This document shows, in pieces, positions 37,331 through 52,735 of a stretch of DNA of 64,000 nucleotides. A program made the position numbers and the translations under genes. Each line of letters starts with the position of its first letter. Position 1 is the first letter of the stretch. Under the pieces are notes generated by a model that was not told the origin of the DNA, ran no database searches, and worked only from the letters and a program-made list of their open reading frames with translations. This stretch comes from Xylocopa sonorina (Eukaryota > Arthropoda > Insecta > Hymenoptera > Apidae), in the NCBI RefSeq assembly GCF_050948175.1, contig NW_027490110.1, positions 868,001 through 932,000 on the forward strand. Direction: 5' to 3'.

Positions 37331-40114
37331 AATCATATTATATCTTACCATGAAACATAGAAATGAGATGCGATATCGCGTTTTAAGAAGCATTAGAACT
37401 CTATTGCTTCGATACGTAGACATCTGCAAACGCTATTTCCTTGCAAGGAAGTGTCGCATTTACATTCATTTGAAGTGTAGACGAGGAAAAGTTAACACTT
37501 CGCAAATCATATTATATCTTACCATGAAACATAGAAATGACATGCGATATCGCGTTATAAGAAGCATTAGAACTCTATTGCTACGATACGTAGACATCTG
37601 CAAACGCTATTTCCTTGCAAGGAAGTGTCGCATGTAAATTCATTTGAAGTGTAGACGAGGAATACATGATACTTCGCAAATCATATTATATCTTACCATG
37701 AAACATAGAAATGAGATGCGATATCGCGTTTTAAGAATCATTAGAACTCTATTGCTACGATACCTAGACATCTGCAGACGGTATTTCCTAGAAAGGAAGT
37801 GTCGCATTTACATTCATTTGAAGTGTAGACGAGGAATACATGATACTTCGCAAATCATATTATATCTTACCATGAAACATAGAAATGAGATGCGATATCG
37901 CGTTTTAAGAAGCATTAGAACTCTATTGCTACGATAGGTAGACATCTGCAAACGCTATTTCCTTGCAAGGAAGTGTCGCATTTACATTCATTTGAAGTGT
38001 AGACGAGGAATACATAGCACTTCGCAAATCATATTATATCTTACCATGAAACATAGAAATGAGATGCGATATCGCGTTCTAAGAAGCATTAGAACCCTAT
38101 TGCTTCGATACGTAGACATCTGCAAACGCTATTTCCTTGCAAGGAAGTGTCGCATTTACATTCATTTGAAGTGTAGACGAGGAATACATAACACTTCGCA
38201 AATCATATTATATCTTACCATGAAACATAGAAATGAGATGCGATATCGCGTTTTAAGAAGCATTAGAACTCTATTGCTACGATAGGTAGACATCTGCAAA
38301 CGCTATTTCCTTGCAAGGAAGTGTCGCATTTACATTCATTTGAAGTGTAGACGAGGAATACATAGCACTTCGCAAATCATATTATATCTTACCATGAAAC
38401 ATAGAAATGAGATGCGATATCGCGTTCTAAGAAGCATTAGAACCCTATTGCTTCGATACGTAGACATCTGCAAACGCTATTTCCTTGCAAGGAAGTGTCG
38501 CATTTACATTCATTTGAAGTGTAGACGAGGAATACATAACACTTCGCAAATCATATTATATCTTACCATGAAACATAGAAATGAGATGCGATATCGCGTT
38601 TTAAGAAGCATTAGAACTCTATTGCTTCGATACGTAGACATCTGCAAACGCTATTTCCTTGCAAGGAAGTGTCGCATTTACATTCATTTGAAGTGTAGAC
38701 GAGGAAAACATAACAGTTCGCAAATCATATTATATCTTACCATGAAACATAGAAATGAGATGCGATATCGCGTTTTAAGAAGCATTAGAACTCTATTGCT
38801 TCGATACGTAGACATCTGCAAACGCTATTTCCTTGCAAGGAAGTGTCGCATTTACATTCATTTGAAGTGTAGACGAGGAAAAGTTAACACTTCGCAAATC
38901 ATATTATATCTTACCATGAAACATAGAAATGACATGCGATATCGCGTTATAAGAAGCATTAGAACTCTATTGCTACGATACGTAGACATCTGCAAACGCT
39001 ATTTCCTTGCAAGGAAGTGTCGCATGTAAATTCATTTGAAGTGTAGACGAGGAATACATGATACTTCGCAAATCATATTATATCTTACCATGAAACATAG
39101 AAATGAGATGCGATATCGCGTTTTAAGAATCATTAGAACTCTATTGCTACGATACCTAGACATCTGCAGACGGTATTTCCTAGAAAGGAAGTGTCGCATT
39201 TACATTCATTTGAAGTGTAGACGAGGAATACATGATACTTCGCAAATCATATTATATCTTACCATGAAACATAGAAATGAGATGCGATATCGCGTTTTAA
39301 GAAGCATTAGAACTCTATTGCTACGATAGGTAGACATCTGCAAACGCTATTTCCTTGCAAGGAAGTGTCGCATTTACATTCATTTGAAGTGTAGACGAGG
39401 AATACATAGCACTTCGCAAATCATATTATATCTTACCATGAAACATAGAAATGAGATGCGATATCGCGTTCTAAGAAGCATTAGAACCCTATTGCTTCGA
39501 TACGTAGACATCTGCAAACGCTATTTCCTTGCAAGGAAGTGTCGCATTTACATTCATTTGAAGTGTAGACGAGGAATACATAACACTTCGCAAATCATAT
39601 TATATCTTACCATGAAACATAGAAATGAGATGCGATATCGCGTTTTAAGAAGCATTAGAACTCTATTGCTACGATAGGTAGACATCTGCAAACGCTATTT
39701 CCTTGCAAGGAAGTGTCGCATTTACATTCATTTGAAGTGTAGACGAGGAATACATAGCACTTCGCAAATCATATTATATCTTACCATGAAACATAGAAAT
39801 GAGATGCGATATCGCGTTCTAAGAAGCATTAGAACCCTATTGCTTCGATACGTAGACATCTGCAAACGCTATTTCCTTGCAAGGAAGTGTCGCATTTACA
39901 TTCATTTGAAGTGTAGACGAGGAATACATAACACTTCGCAAATCATATTATATCTTACCATGAAACATAGAAATGAGATGCGATATCGCGTTTTAAGAAG
40001 CATTAGAACTCTATTGCTTCGATACGTAGACATCTGCAAACGCTATTTCCTTGCAAGGAAGTGTCGCATTTACATTCATTTGAAGTGTAGACGAGGAAAA
40101 CATAACAGTTCGCA
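37331..40114 (+). repeat. Eight-monomer (1,392-bp) higher-order repeat, two near-identical copies
   Basis: Copy one is about 37331-38722 and copy two 38723-40114. Shared rare markers lie exactly 1,392 bp apart: gttaac at 37491 and 38883, catgtaaatt near 37631 and 39023, and gacggtatttcctagaaagg near 37777 and 39169. Each copy also contains a 348-bp dimer repeated twice. I found no difference between the copies by eye, which makes this the youngest amplification in the array. Confidence 0.85.
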
Positions 40115-42113
40115 AATCATATTATATCTTACCATGAAACATAGAAATGAGATGCGATATCGCGTTTTAAGAAGCATCAGAAATCCATTGCTATGATACG
40201 TAGACACCTGCAAACGCTATTTCCTTGCAAGCAAGTGTCGCATTTACATTCATTTGAATCGTAGACGAGGAATGCTAAACACTTCGCAATGAATATTATA
40301 TCTTATCATGAAACATAGATATGAGATGCAATATCTCGTTTTAAGAAGCATTTCAACTCTATTGCTTCGGTACGTAGACATCTGCAAACGCTATTTCCTT
40401 GCAAGGAAGTGTCGCATTTACATTCATTTGAATCGTAGACGAGGAATGCATAACACTTCGCAAATCATATTATATCTTACCATGAAACATAGAAATGAGG
40501 TGCGATATCGCGTTTTAAGAAGCATTAGAAATCTATTGCTACGATACGTAGACATCTGCAAACGCTATTTCCTTGCAAGGAAGTGTCGCATTTACTTTCA
40601 TTTGAATCGTAGACGAGGAATGCATAACACTTCGCAATGTATATTATATCTTAACATGAAACATAGATATGAAATGCAATATCTCGTTTTAAGAAGCATT
40701 TGAACTCTATTGCTTCGATACGTAGACACCTGCAAACGCTATTTCCTTGCAAGCAAGTGTTGCATTTACATTCATTTGAGGTGTAGACGAGGAATACATA
40801 ACACTTCGCAAATGATATTATATCTTACCATGAAACATAGAAATGTGATGCGATATCGCGTTTTAAGAAGCATTTGAACTCTATTGCTACGATACGTAGA
40901 CATCTGCAATTGCTGTTTCCTTGCAAGGAAGTGTCGCATTTACTTTCATTTGAATCGTAGACGAGGAATGCATAACACTTCGCAATGAATATTATATCTT
41001 ACCATGATACATAGAAATGAGATGCGATATCGCGTTTTAAGAAGCATTAGAACACTATTGCTACGATAGGTAGATATCTGCAAATGCTATTTCCTTGCAA
41101 GGAAGTATCGCATTTACTTTCGTTTGAATCGTAAACGAGGAATGCATAACACTTCGCAATGAATATTATATCTTACCATGAAACATAGAAATGAGATACG
41201 ATATCGCGTTTTAAGAAGCATTAGAACTCTATTGCTACGATAGGTAGACATCTGCAAACGCTATTTCCTTGCAAGGAAGTGTCGTATTTACATTGATTTG
41301 AAGTGTAGACGAGGAATACATAACACTTCGCAAATCATATTATATCCTACCATGAAACATAGAAATGAGATGCGATATCGCGTTTTAAGTAGCATTAGAA
41401 CTCTATTGCTACGATACCTAGACATCTGCAAACGCTATTTCCTAGCGAGCAAGTGTCGCATTCACATTCATTTGAAGTGTAGACGAGGAATACATGACAC
41501 TTCGCAAATCTTATTATATCTTACCATGAAACATAGTAATGAGATGCGATATCGCGTTTTAAGAAGCATTAGAACTCTGTTGCTACGACACGTAGACACC
41601 TGCAAACGCTATTTCCTTGCAAGGAAGTGTCGCATTTACATTCATTTGAAGTGTAGACGAGGAATACATGACACTTCGCAAATCATATTATATCTTACCA
41701 TGAAACGTAGAAATGAGATGCGATATCGCGTTCTAAGAAGCATCAGAAATCCATTGCTACGATACGTAGACATCTGCTGACGCTATTTCCTTGCAAGGAA
41801 GTGTCGCATTTACATTCATTTGATGTGTAGACGAGGAATACATAGCACTTCGCAAATCATATTACATCTTACCATGAAACATAGAAATGAGATGCGATAT
41901 CGCGTTTTAAGAAGCATTAGAACTCTATTGCTTCGATACGTAGACATCTGCAAACGCTATCTCCTTGCAAGGAAGTGTCGCATTTACATTCATTTGAAGT
42001 GTAGACGAGGAATACATAACACTTCGCAATTCATATTACATCTTACCATGAAACATAGAAATGAGATGCGATATCACGTTTTAAGAAGCATTGGAACTCT
42101 AATGGAACGGTAG

Positions 42114-44726
42114 GTAGACATCTGCAATTGATATTTCCTTGCAAGGAAGTGTCGCATTTACATTCATTTGAAGTGTAGACGAGGAATACATAACACGTCG
42201 CAAATCATATTATATCTTACCATGAAACATAGAAATGAGATGCGATATCGCCGTTCTAAGAAGCATTAGAAATCTATTGCTACGATACGTAGACATCTGC
42301 AAACGCTATTTCCTAGCGAGGAAGTATCGCATTCACATTCATTTGAAGTGTAGACGAGGTATACATAACACTTCGCAAATCATGTTATATCTTACCATGA
42401 AACATAGAAATGAGATGCGATATCGCGTTGTAAGAAGCATTAGAACCCTATTACTTCGATACGTAGACATCTGCAAACGCTATTTCCTAGCGAGGAAGTA
42501 TCGCATTCACATTCATTTGAAGTGTAGACGTGGAATACATGACACTTCGCAAATCATGTTATATCTTACCATGAAACATAGAAATGAGATGCGATATCGC
42601 GTTTTAAGAAGCATTAGAAAGTTATTGCTACGATACGTAGACATCTGCAAACGCTATTTCCTAGCGAGGAAGTCTCGCATTCACATTCATTTGAAGTGTA
42701 GACGAGGAATGCATAACACTTCGCAAATCATTATACATCTTACCATGAAACGTAGAAATGAGATGCGATATCGCGTTTTAAGAAGCATTAGAACTCTATT
42801 GCTACGATACCCAGACATCTGCAGACGCTATTTCCTAACAAGGAAGTGTCGCATTTACATTCATTTGAAGTGTAGACGAGGAATACATAACAATTCGCAA
42901 ATCATATTATATCTTACCATAAAACATAGAAATGAGATGCGATATCGCGTTTTAAGAAGCATCAGAAATCCATTGCTTCGATACGTAGACATCTGCAAAC
43001 GCTATTTCCTTGCAAGGAAGTGTCGCATTTACATTCATTTGAAGTTGAGAAAAGGAATACATAACACTTCGCAAATCATATTATATCTTACCATGAAACA
43101 TAGAAATGAAATGCGATATCGCGTTTTAAGAAGCATTAGAACTCTATTGCTACGATACCTAGACATCTGCAGACGCTATTTCCTAGCAAGGAAGTGTCGC
43201 ATTTACATTCATTTGAAGTGTAGACGAGGAATACATAACACTTCGCAAATCATATTACATCTTACCATGAAACATAGAAATGAGATGCGATATCGCGTTT
43301 TAAGAAGCATTGGAACTCTAATGCTACGATAGGTAGACATCTGCAATTGCTATTTCCTTGCAAGGAAGTGTCGCATTTACATTCATTTGAAGTGTAGACG
43401 AGGAATACATAACACTTCGCAAATCATATTATATCTTACCATGAAACATAGAAATGAGATGCGATATCGCCGTTTTAAGAAGCATTAGAAATCTATTGCT
43501 ACGATACGTAGACATCTGCAAACGCTATTTCCTAGCGATGAAGCGTCGCATTTACATTCATTTGAAGTGTAAACGAGGAATACATAACACTTCGCAAATC
43601 ATATTACATCTTACCATGAAACATAGAAATGAGATGCGATATCGCGTTTTAAGAAGCATTAGAAAGTTATTGCTACGATACGTAGACATCTGCAAACGCT
43701 ATTTCCTAGCGAGGAAGTCTCGCATTCACATTCATTTGAAGTGTAGACGAGGAATGCATAACACTTCGCAAATCATTATACATCTTACCATGAAACGTAG
43801 AAATGAGATGCGATATCGCGTTTTAAGAAGCATTAGAACTCTATTGCTACGATACCCAGACATCTGCAGACGCTATTTCCTAACAAGGAAGTGTCGCATT
43901 TACATTCATTTGAAGTGTAGACGAGGAATACATAACAATTCGCAAATCATATTATATCTTACCATAAAACATAGAAATGAGATGCGATATCGCGTTTTAA
44001 GAAGCATCAGAAATCCATTGCTTCGATACGTAGACATCTGCAAACGCTATTTCCTTGCAAGGAAGTGTCGCATTTACATTCATTTGAAGTTGAGAAAAGG
44101 AATACATAACACTTCGCAAATCATATTATATCTTACCATGAAACATAGAAATGAAATGCGATATCGCGTTTTAAGAAGCATTAGAACTCTATTGCTACGA
44201 TACCTAGACATCTGCAGACGCTATTTCCTAGCAAGGAAGTGTCGCATTTACATTCATTTGAAGTGTAGACGAGGAATACATAACACTTCGCAAATCATAT
44301 TACATCTTACCATGAAACATAGAAATGAGATGCGATATCGCGTTTTAAGAAGCATTGGAACTCTAATGCTACGATAGGTAGACATCTGCAATTGCTATTT
44401 CCTTGCAAGGAAGTGTCGCATTTACATTCATTTGAAGTGTAGACGAGGAATACATAACACTTCGCAAATCATATTATATCTTACCATGAAACATAGAAAT
44501 GAGATGCGATATCGCCGTTTTAAGAAGCATTAGAAATCTATTGCTACGATACGTAGACATCTGCAAACGCTATTTCCTAGCGATGAAGCGTCGCATTTAC
44601 ATTCATTTGAAGTGTAAACGAGGAATACATAACACTTCGCAAATCATATTACATCTTACCATGAAACATAGAAATGAGATGCGATATCGCGTTTTAAGAA
44701 GCATTAGAACACTATTGCTACGATAG
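42114..44726 (+). repeat. Higher-order repeat with +1 monomer (1,045 bp)
   Basis: Copies span about 42114-43332 (seven monomers) and 43333-44377 (six monomers), followed by a partial copy to about 44726. Each begins with the ctgcaattg monomer and includes a 175-bp monomer with an extra c (atatcgccgtt at about 42250, 43469 and 44514). Further shared marks are gatacccagac, taccataaaacat and gaagttgagaaaagg. The extra base shifts the monomer reading frame. Confidence 0.85.
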
Positions 44727-46499
44727 GCAGATATTTGCAAACGCTATTTCCTTGCAAGGAAGTGTCGCATTTACATTCACTTGAAGTGTAGGCGAGGAAT
44801 ACATAACACTTCGCAAATCATATTATATCTTACCATGAAACATAGATATGGGATGATATATCTCGTTCTAAGAAGCATTAGAACTCTATTGCTACGATAC
44901 CTAGACATCTGCAGACGCTATTTCCCAGCAAGGAAGTGTCGCATTTACATTCATTTGAATCGTAGACGAGGAATGCATAACACTTCGCAATGAATATTAT
45001 ATCTTATCATGAAACATAGATATGAGATGCAATATCTTGTTTTAAGAAGCATTTCAACTTTATTGCTTCGATACGTAGACATCTGCAAACGCTATTTCCT
45101 AGCGAGGAAGTGTCGCATTCACATTCATTTCAAGTGTAGACGAGGAATACATAACACTTCTCAAATCAAATTGTATCTTACCATGAAACATAGAAATGAG
45201 ATGCGATATCGCGTTTTAAGAATCATAAGAACTCTATTGCTACGATACGTAGACATCTGCAAACGCTATTTCCTTGCAAGGAAGTGTCGCATTTACATTA
45301 ATTTGAAGTGTAGACGAGGAATACATAACACTTCGCAAATCATATTATCTCTTACCATGAAACATAGAAATGAGATGCGATATCGCGTTTTAAGAAGCAT
45401 TAGAAATCTATTGCTACGATACGTACACATCTGCAAACGCTATTTCCTTGCAAGGATGTGTCGCATTTACTTTCATTTGAATCGTAGACGAGGAATGCAT
45501 AACACTTCGCAATGTATATTATATCTTATCATGAAACATAGATATGAGATGCAATATCTCGTTTTAAGAAGCATTTGAACTCTATTGCTTCGATACGTAG
45601 ATATCTGCAAACGCTATTTCCCTGCAAGGAAGTGTCGCATTTACATTCATTTGATGTGTAGACGGGGAATACGTGATACTTCGCAAATCATATTATATCT
45701 TACCATTAAACATAGAAATGAGATGCGATATCGCGATTTAAGAAGCTTTAGAACACTATAGCTTCGATACGTAGACATATGCAAACGCGATTTCCTTGCA
45801 AGGAAGTGTCGCATTTACATTCATTTGAATCGTAGACGAGGAATGCATAACACTTCGCAATGAATATTATATCTTATCATGAAACATAGATATGAGATGC
45901 AATATCTCGTTTTAAGAAGCATTTGAACTCTATTGCTTCGATACGTAAACGTCTGCAGACGCTATTTCCTAGCAAGGAAGTGTCGCATTTACATTCAATT
46001 GAATCGTAGACGAGGAATGCATAACACTTCGCAATGAATATTATATCTTATCATGAAACATAGATATGAGATGCAATATCTTGTTTTAAGAAGCATTTCA
46101 ACTTTATTGCTTCGATACGTAGACATCTGCAAACGCTATTTCCTTGCAAGGAAGTGTCGCATTCACATTCATTTGAAGTGTAGACGAGGAATACATGATA
46201 CTTCGCAAATCATATTACATCTTACCATGAAACGTAGAAATGAGATGCGATATCGCGTTTTAAGAAGCATTAAAACTCTATTGCTTCGATACGTAGACAT
46301 CTGCAAACGCTATTTCCTTGCAATGAAGTGTCGCATTTAGATTCATTTGATGTGTAGACGAGGAATACATAACACTTCGCAAATCATATTATATCTTACC
46401 ATGAAACATAGAAATGAGATGCGATATCGCGTTTTAAGAAGCATTAGAAATCTATTGCTACGATACGTACACATCTGCAAACGCTATTTCCCTGCAAGG

Positions 46500-47500
46500 A
46501 AGTGTCGCATTTACATTCATTTGAAGTGTAGGCGAGGAATACATGACACTTCGCAAATCATATTATATCTTACCATGAAACATAGAAATGAGATGCGATA
46601 TCGCGTTTTAAGAAGCATTAGAATACTATTGCTACGACAGGCAGATATTTACAAACGCTATTTCCTTGCAAGGAAGTGTCGTATTTACATTCATTTGAAG
46701 TGTAGACGAGGAATACATAACACTTCGCAAATCATATTATATCTTACCATGAAACATAGAAATGAGATGCGATATCGCGTTTCAAGAATCATAAGAACTC
46801 TATTGTTACGATACGTAGACATCTGCAAACGCTATTTCCTTGCAAGGAAGTGTCGCATTTACTTTCATTTGAATCGTAGACGAGGAATGCATAACACTTC
46901 GCAATGAATATTATATCTTATCATGAAACATAGATATGAGATGCAGTATCTCGTTTTAAGAAGCATTTGAACTCTATTGCTTCAATACGTAGACATCTGC
47001 AAACGCTATTTCCATGCAAGTAAGTGTCGCATTTACTTTCATTTGAACCGTAGACGAGGAATGCATAACACTTCGCAATGAATATTATATCTTATCATGA
47101 AACATAGATATGAGTTGCAGTATCTCGTTTTAAGAAGCATTTGAACTCTATTGCTTCGATACGTAGACATTTGCAAACGCAATTTCCTTACAAGGAAGTG
47201 TCGCATTTACATTAATTTGAAGTGTAGACGAGGAATACATAACACTTCGCAAATCATATTACATCTTACCATGAAACATAGAAATGAGATGCGATATCGC
47301 GTTTTAAGTAGCATTAAAACTCTATTGCTTCTATACGTAGACATCTGCAAACGCTATTTCCTTGCAAGGAAGTGTCGCATTTACATTCATTTGAAGTGTA
47401 GACGAGGAATACATGACACTTCGCAAATCATATTATATCTTACCATGAAACATAGAAATGAGATGCGATATCGCGTTTTAAGAAGCATTAGAACTCTATT
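46500..47500 (+). repeat. Block repeated 4,002 bp downstream
   Basis: The run with agaatactattg, aggcagatattt, cgtttcaagaatc and the caatttccttacaagg monomer occurs here and at about 50500-51500, exactly 23 monomers apart (marker at 47151 and 51153). A shorter form is at about 54330-54900. Confidence 0.75.
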
Positions 47501-50500
47501 GCTACGATACGTAGACATCTGCAAACGCTATTTCCTTGGAAGGAAGTGTCGCATTTACATTCATTTGAAGTGTAGACGAGGAATACATGACACTTCGCAA
47601 ATCATATTATATCATACCATGAAACCTAGAAATGAGATGCGATATTGCGTTCTAAGAAGCATTAGAAATCCATTGCTACGATACGTAGACATCTGCAAAG
47701 GCTATTTCCGTGCAAGGAAGTGTCGCATTTACATTCACTTGAAGTGTAGGCGAGGAATACATAACACTTCGCAAATCATATTATACCTTACCATGAAACA
47801 TAGAAATGAGATGCGAAATCGCGTTTTAAGAATTATAAGAGCTCTATTACTACGATACGTAGACATCTGCAATCGCTGTTTCCTTGCAAGGAAGTGTCGC
47901 ATTTACTTTCATTTGAATCGTAGACGAGGAATGCATAACACTTCGCAATGAATATTATATCTTACCATGATACATAGAAATGAGATGCGATATCGCGTTT
48001 TATGAAGCATTAGAACACTATTGCTACGATAGGTAGACATCTGCAAATGCTATTTCCTTGCAAGGAAGTATCGCATTTACTTTCATTTGAATCGTAGACG
48101 AGGAATGCATAACTCTTCGCAATGAATATTATATCTTACCATGAAACATAGAAATGAGATGCGATGTCGCGTTTTAAGAAGCATTAGAACTCTATTGCTA
48201 CGATAGGTAGACATCTGCAAACGCTATTTCCTTGCAAGGAAGTGTCGTATTTACATTGATTTGAAGTGTAGACGAGGAGTACATAACACTTTGCAAATCA
48301 TATTATATCTTACCATGAATCATAGAAATGAGATGCGATATCGCGTTTTAAGTATCATAAGAAGTCTATTGTTACGATACGTAGACATCTGCAAACGCTA
48401 TTTCCTTGGAAGGAAGTGTCGCATTTACGTTCATTTGAATCGTAGACGAGGAATGCATAACACTTCGCAAATCATATTATATCATACCATGAAACCTAGA
48501 AATGAGATGCGATATTGCGTTCTAAGAAGCATTAGAAATCCATTGCTACGATACGTAGACATCTGCAAAGGCTATTTCCTTGCAAGGAAGTGTCGCATTT
48601 ACATTCACTTGAAGTGTAGGCGAGGAATACATAACACTTCGCAAATCATATTATACCTTACCATGAAACATAGGAATGAGATGCGAAATCGCGTTTTAAG
48701 AATTATAAGAGCTCTATTGCTACGATACGTAGACATCTGCAATCGCTGTTTCCTTGCAAGGAAGTGTCGCATTTACTTTCATTTGAATCGTAGACGAGGA
48801 ATGCATAACACTTCGCAATGAATATTATATCTTACCATGAAACATAGAAATGAGATGCGATATCGCGTTTTAAGAAGCATTAGAACTCTATTGCTACGAT
48901 AGGTAGATATCTGCAAACGCTATTTCCTTGCAAGGAAGTGTCGTATTTACATTGATTTGAAGTGTAGACGAGGAATACATAGCACTTCGCAAATCATATT
49001 ATATCTTACCATGAATCATAGAAATGAGATGCGATATCGCGTTTTAAGTATCATAAGAAGTCTATTGTTACGATACGTAGACATCTGCAAACGCTATTTC
49101 CTTGGAAGGAAGTGTCGCATTTACGTTCATTTGAATCGTAGACGAGGAATGCATAACACTTCGCAAATCATATTATATCTTACCATGAAACATAGAAATG
49201 AGATGCGATATCGCGTTTTAAGAAGCATTTGAACTCTATTGCTACGATACGTAGACATCTGCAAACGCTATTTCCTTGCAAGGAAGTGTCGCATTTACTT
49301 TCATTTGAATCGTAGACGAGGAATGCATAACACTTCGCAAATCATATTATATTTTACCATGAAACATAGAAATGAGATGCGATATCGCGTTTTAAGAAGC
49401 ATTAAAACTCTATTGCTTCTATACGTAGACATCTGCAAACGCTATTTCCTTGCAAGGAAGTGTCGCATTTACATTCATTTGAAGTGTAGACGAGGAATAC
49501 ATGACACTTCGCAAATCATATTATATCTTACCATGAAACATAGAAATGAGATGCGATATCGCGTTTTAAGAAGCATTAGAACTCTATTGCTACGATACGT
49601 AGACATCTGCAAACGCTATTTCCTTGGAAGGAAGTGTCGCATTTACATTCATTTGAAGTGTAGACGAGGAATACATGACACTTCGCAAATCATATTATAT
49701 CATACCATGAAACCTAGAAATAAGATGCGATATTGCGTTCTAAGAAGCATTAGAAATCCATTGCTACGATACGTAGACATCTGCAAAGGCTATTTCCTTG
49801 CAAGGAAGTGTCGCATTTACATTCACTTGAAGTGTAGGCGAGGAATACATAACACTTCGCAAATCATATTATACCTTACCATGAAACATAGAAATGAGAT
49901 GCGAAATCGCGTTTTAAGAATTATAAGAGCTCTATTGCTACGATACGTAGACATCTGCAATCGCTGTTTCCTTGCAAGGAAGTGTCGCATTTACTTTCAT
50001 TTGAATCGTAGACGAGGAATGCATAACACTTCGCAATGAATATTATATCTTACCATGATACATAGAAATGAGATGCGATATCGCGTTTTAAGAAGCATTA
50101 GAACTCTATTGCTACGATAGGTAGACATCTGCAAACGCTATTTCCGTGTAAGGAAGTGTCGTATTTACATTGATTTGAAGTGTAGACGAGGAATACATAA
50201 CACTTCGCAAATCATATTATATCTTACCATGAATCATAGAAATGAGATGCGATATCGCGTTTTAAGTATCATAAGAAGTCTATTGTTACGATACGTAGAC
50301 ATCTGCAAACGCTATTTCCTTGGAAGGAAGTGTCGCATTTACGTTCATTTGAATCGTAGACGAGGAATGCATAACACTTCGCAAATCATATTATATCTTA
50401 CCATGAAACATAGAAATGAGATGCGATATCGCGTTTTAAGAAGCATTTGAACTCTATTGCTTCGATACGTAGACATTTGCAAACGCTATTTCCCTGCAAG

Positions 50501-51689
50501 GAAGTGTCGCATTTACATTCATTTGAAGTGTAGACGAGGAATACATGACACTTCGCAAATCATATTATATCTTACCATGAAACATAGAAATGAGATGCGA
50601 TATCGCGTTTTAAGAAGCATTAGAATACTATTGCTACGATAGGCAGATATTTGCAAACGCTATTTCCTTGCAAGGAAGTGTCGTATTTACATTCATTTGA
50701 AGTGTAGACGAGGAATACATAACACTTCGCAAATCATATTATATCTTACCATGAAACATAGAAATGAGATGCGATATCGCGTTTCAAGAATCATAAGAAC
50801 TCTATTGTTACGATACGTAGACATCTGCAAACGCTATTTCCTTGCAAGGAAGTGTCGCATTTACTTTCATTTGAATCGTAGACGAGGAATGCATAACACT
50901 TCGCAATGAATATTATATCTTATCATGAAACATAGATATGAGATGCAGTATCTCGTTTTAAGAAGCATTTGAACTCTATTGCTTCAATACGTAGACATCT
51001 GCAAACGCTATTTCCATGCAAGTAAGTGTCGCATTTACTTTCATTTGAACCGTAGACGAGGAATGCATAACACTTCGCAATGAATATTATATCTTATCAT
51101 GAAACATAGATATGAGATGCAGTATCTCGTTTTAAGAAGCATTTGAACTCTATTGCTTCGATACGTAGACATCTGCAAACGCAATTTCCTTACAAGGAAG
51201 TGTCGCATTTACATTAGTTTGAAGTGTAGACGAGGAATACATAACACTTCGCAAATCATATTACATCTTACCATGAAACATAGAAATGAGATGCGATATC
51301 GCGTTTTAAGAAGCATTAAAACTCTATTGCTTCTATACGTAGACATCTGCAAACGCTATTTCCTTGCAAGGAAGTGTCGCATTTACATTCATTTGAAGTG
51401 TAGACGAGGAATACATGACACTTCGCAAATCATATTATAGCTTACCATGAAACATAGAAATGAGATGCGATATCGCGTTTTAAGAAGCATTAGAACTCTA
51501 TTGCTACGATACGTAGATATCTGCGAACGCTATTTCCTTGGAATGAAGTGTCGCATTTACATTCATTTGAAGTGTAGACGAGGAATACATGACACTTCGC
51601 AAATCATATTATATCATACCATGAAACCTAGAAATGAGATGCGATATTGCGTTCTAAGAAGCATTAGAAATCCATTGCTACGATACGTA

Positions 51690-52735
51690 GATATCTGCAA
51701 ACGCTATTTCCTTGCAAGGAAGTGTCGTATTTACATTGATTTGAAGTGTAGACGAGGAATACATAACACTTCGCAAATCATATTATATCTTACCATGAAT
51801 CATAGAAATGAGATGCGATATCGCGTTTTAAGTATCATAAGAAGTCTATTGTTACGATACGTAGACATCTGCAAACGCTATTTCCTTGGAAGGAAGTGTC
51901 GCATTTACGTTCATTTGAATCGTAGACGAGGAATGCATAACACTTCGCAAATCATATTATATCTTACCATGAAACATAGAAATGAGATGCGATATCGCGT
52001 TTTAAGAAGCATTTGAACTCTATTGCTACGATACGTAGACATCTGCAAACGCTATTTCCTTGCAAGGAAGTGTCGCATTTACTTTCATTTGAATCGTAGA
52101 CGAGGAATGCATAACACTTCGCAAATCATATTATATTTTACCATGAAACATAGAAATGAGATGCGATATCGCGTTCTAAGAAGCATTAGAAATCCATTGC
52201 TACGATACGTAGACATCTGCAAATGCTATTTCCTTGCAAGGAAGTGTCGCATTTACATTCATTTGATGTGTAGACGAGGAATACATAACACTTCGCAAAT
52301 CATATTATATCTTACCATGAAACATAGAAATGAGATGCGATATCGCGTTGTAAGAAGCATTAGAACTCTATTGCTTCGATACGTAGACATCTGCAAACGC
52401 TATTTCCTTGCAAGGAAGTGTCGCATTTACATTCACTTGAAGTGTAGGCGAGGAATACATAACACTTCGCAAATCATATTATACCTTTCCATGAAACATA
52501 GAAATGAGATGCGAAATCGCGTTTTAAGAATTATAAGAGCTCTATTGCTACGATACGTAGACATCTGCAAACGCTATTTCCTTGCACGGAAGTGTCGAAT
52601 TTACATTCATTTGAGGTGTAGACGAGGAATACATAACACTTCGCAAATCATATTATATCTTACCATGAAACATAGAAATGAGATGCGATATCGCGTTTTA
52701 AGAAGCATTTGAACTCTATTGCTACAATACGTAGA
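51690..52735 (+). repeat. Six-monomer block repeated at 58650-59694
   Basis: The two blocks lie 6,959 bp apart, which is 40 monomers less the one base lost near 54407. They share gcacggaagtgtcgaattt, tgcgaaatcgcg with aattataagagctc, and gttgtaagaagc. One visible difference is gacatctgc here against gacatgtgc at about 59000. Confidence 0.8.
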
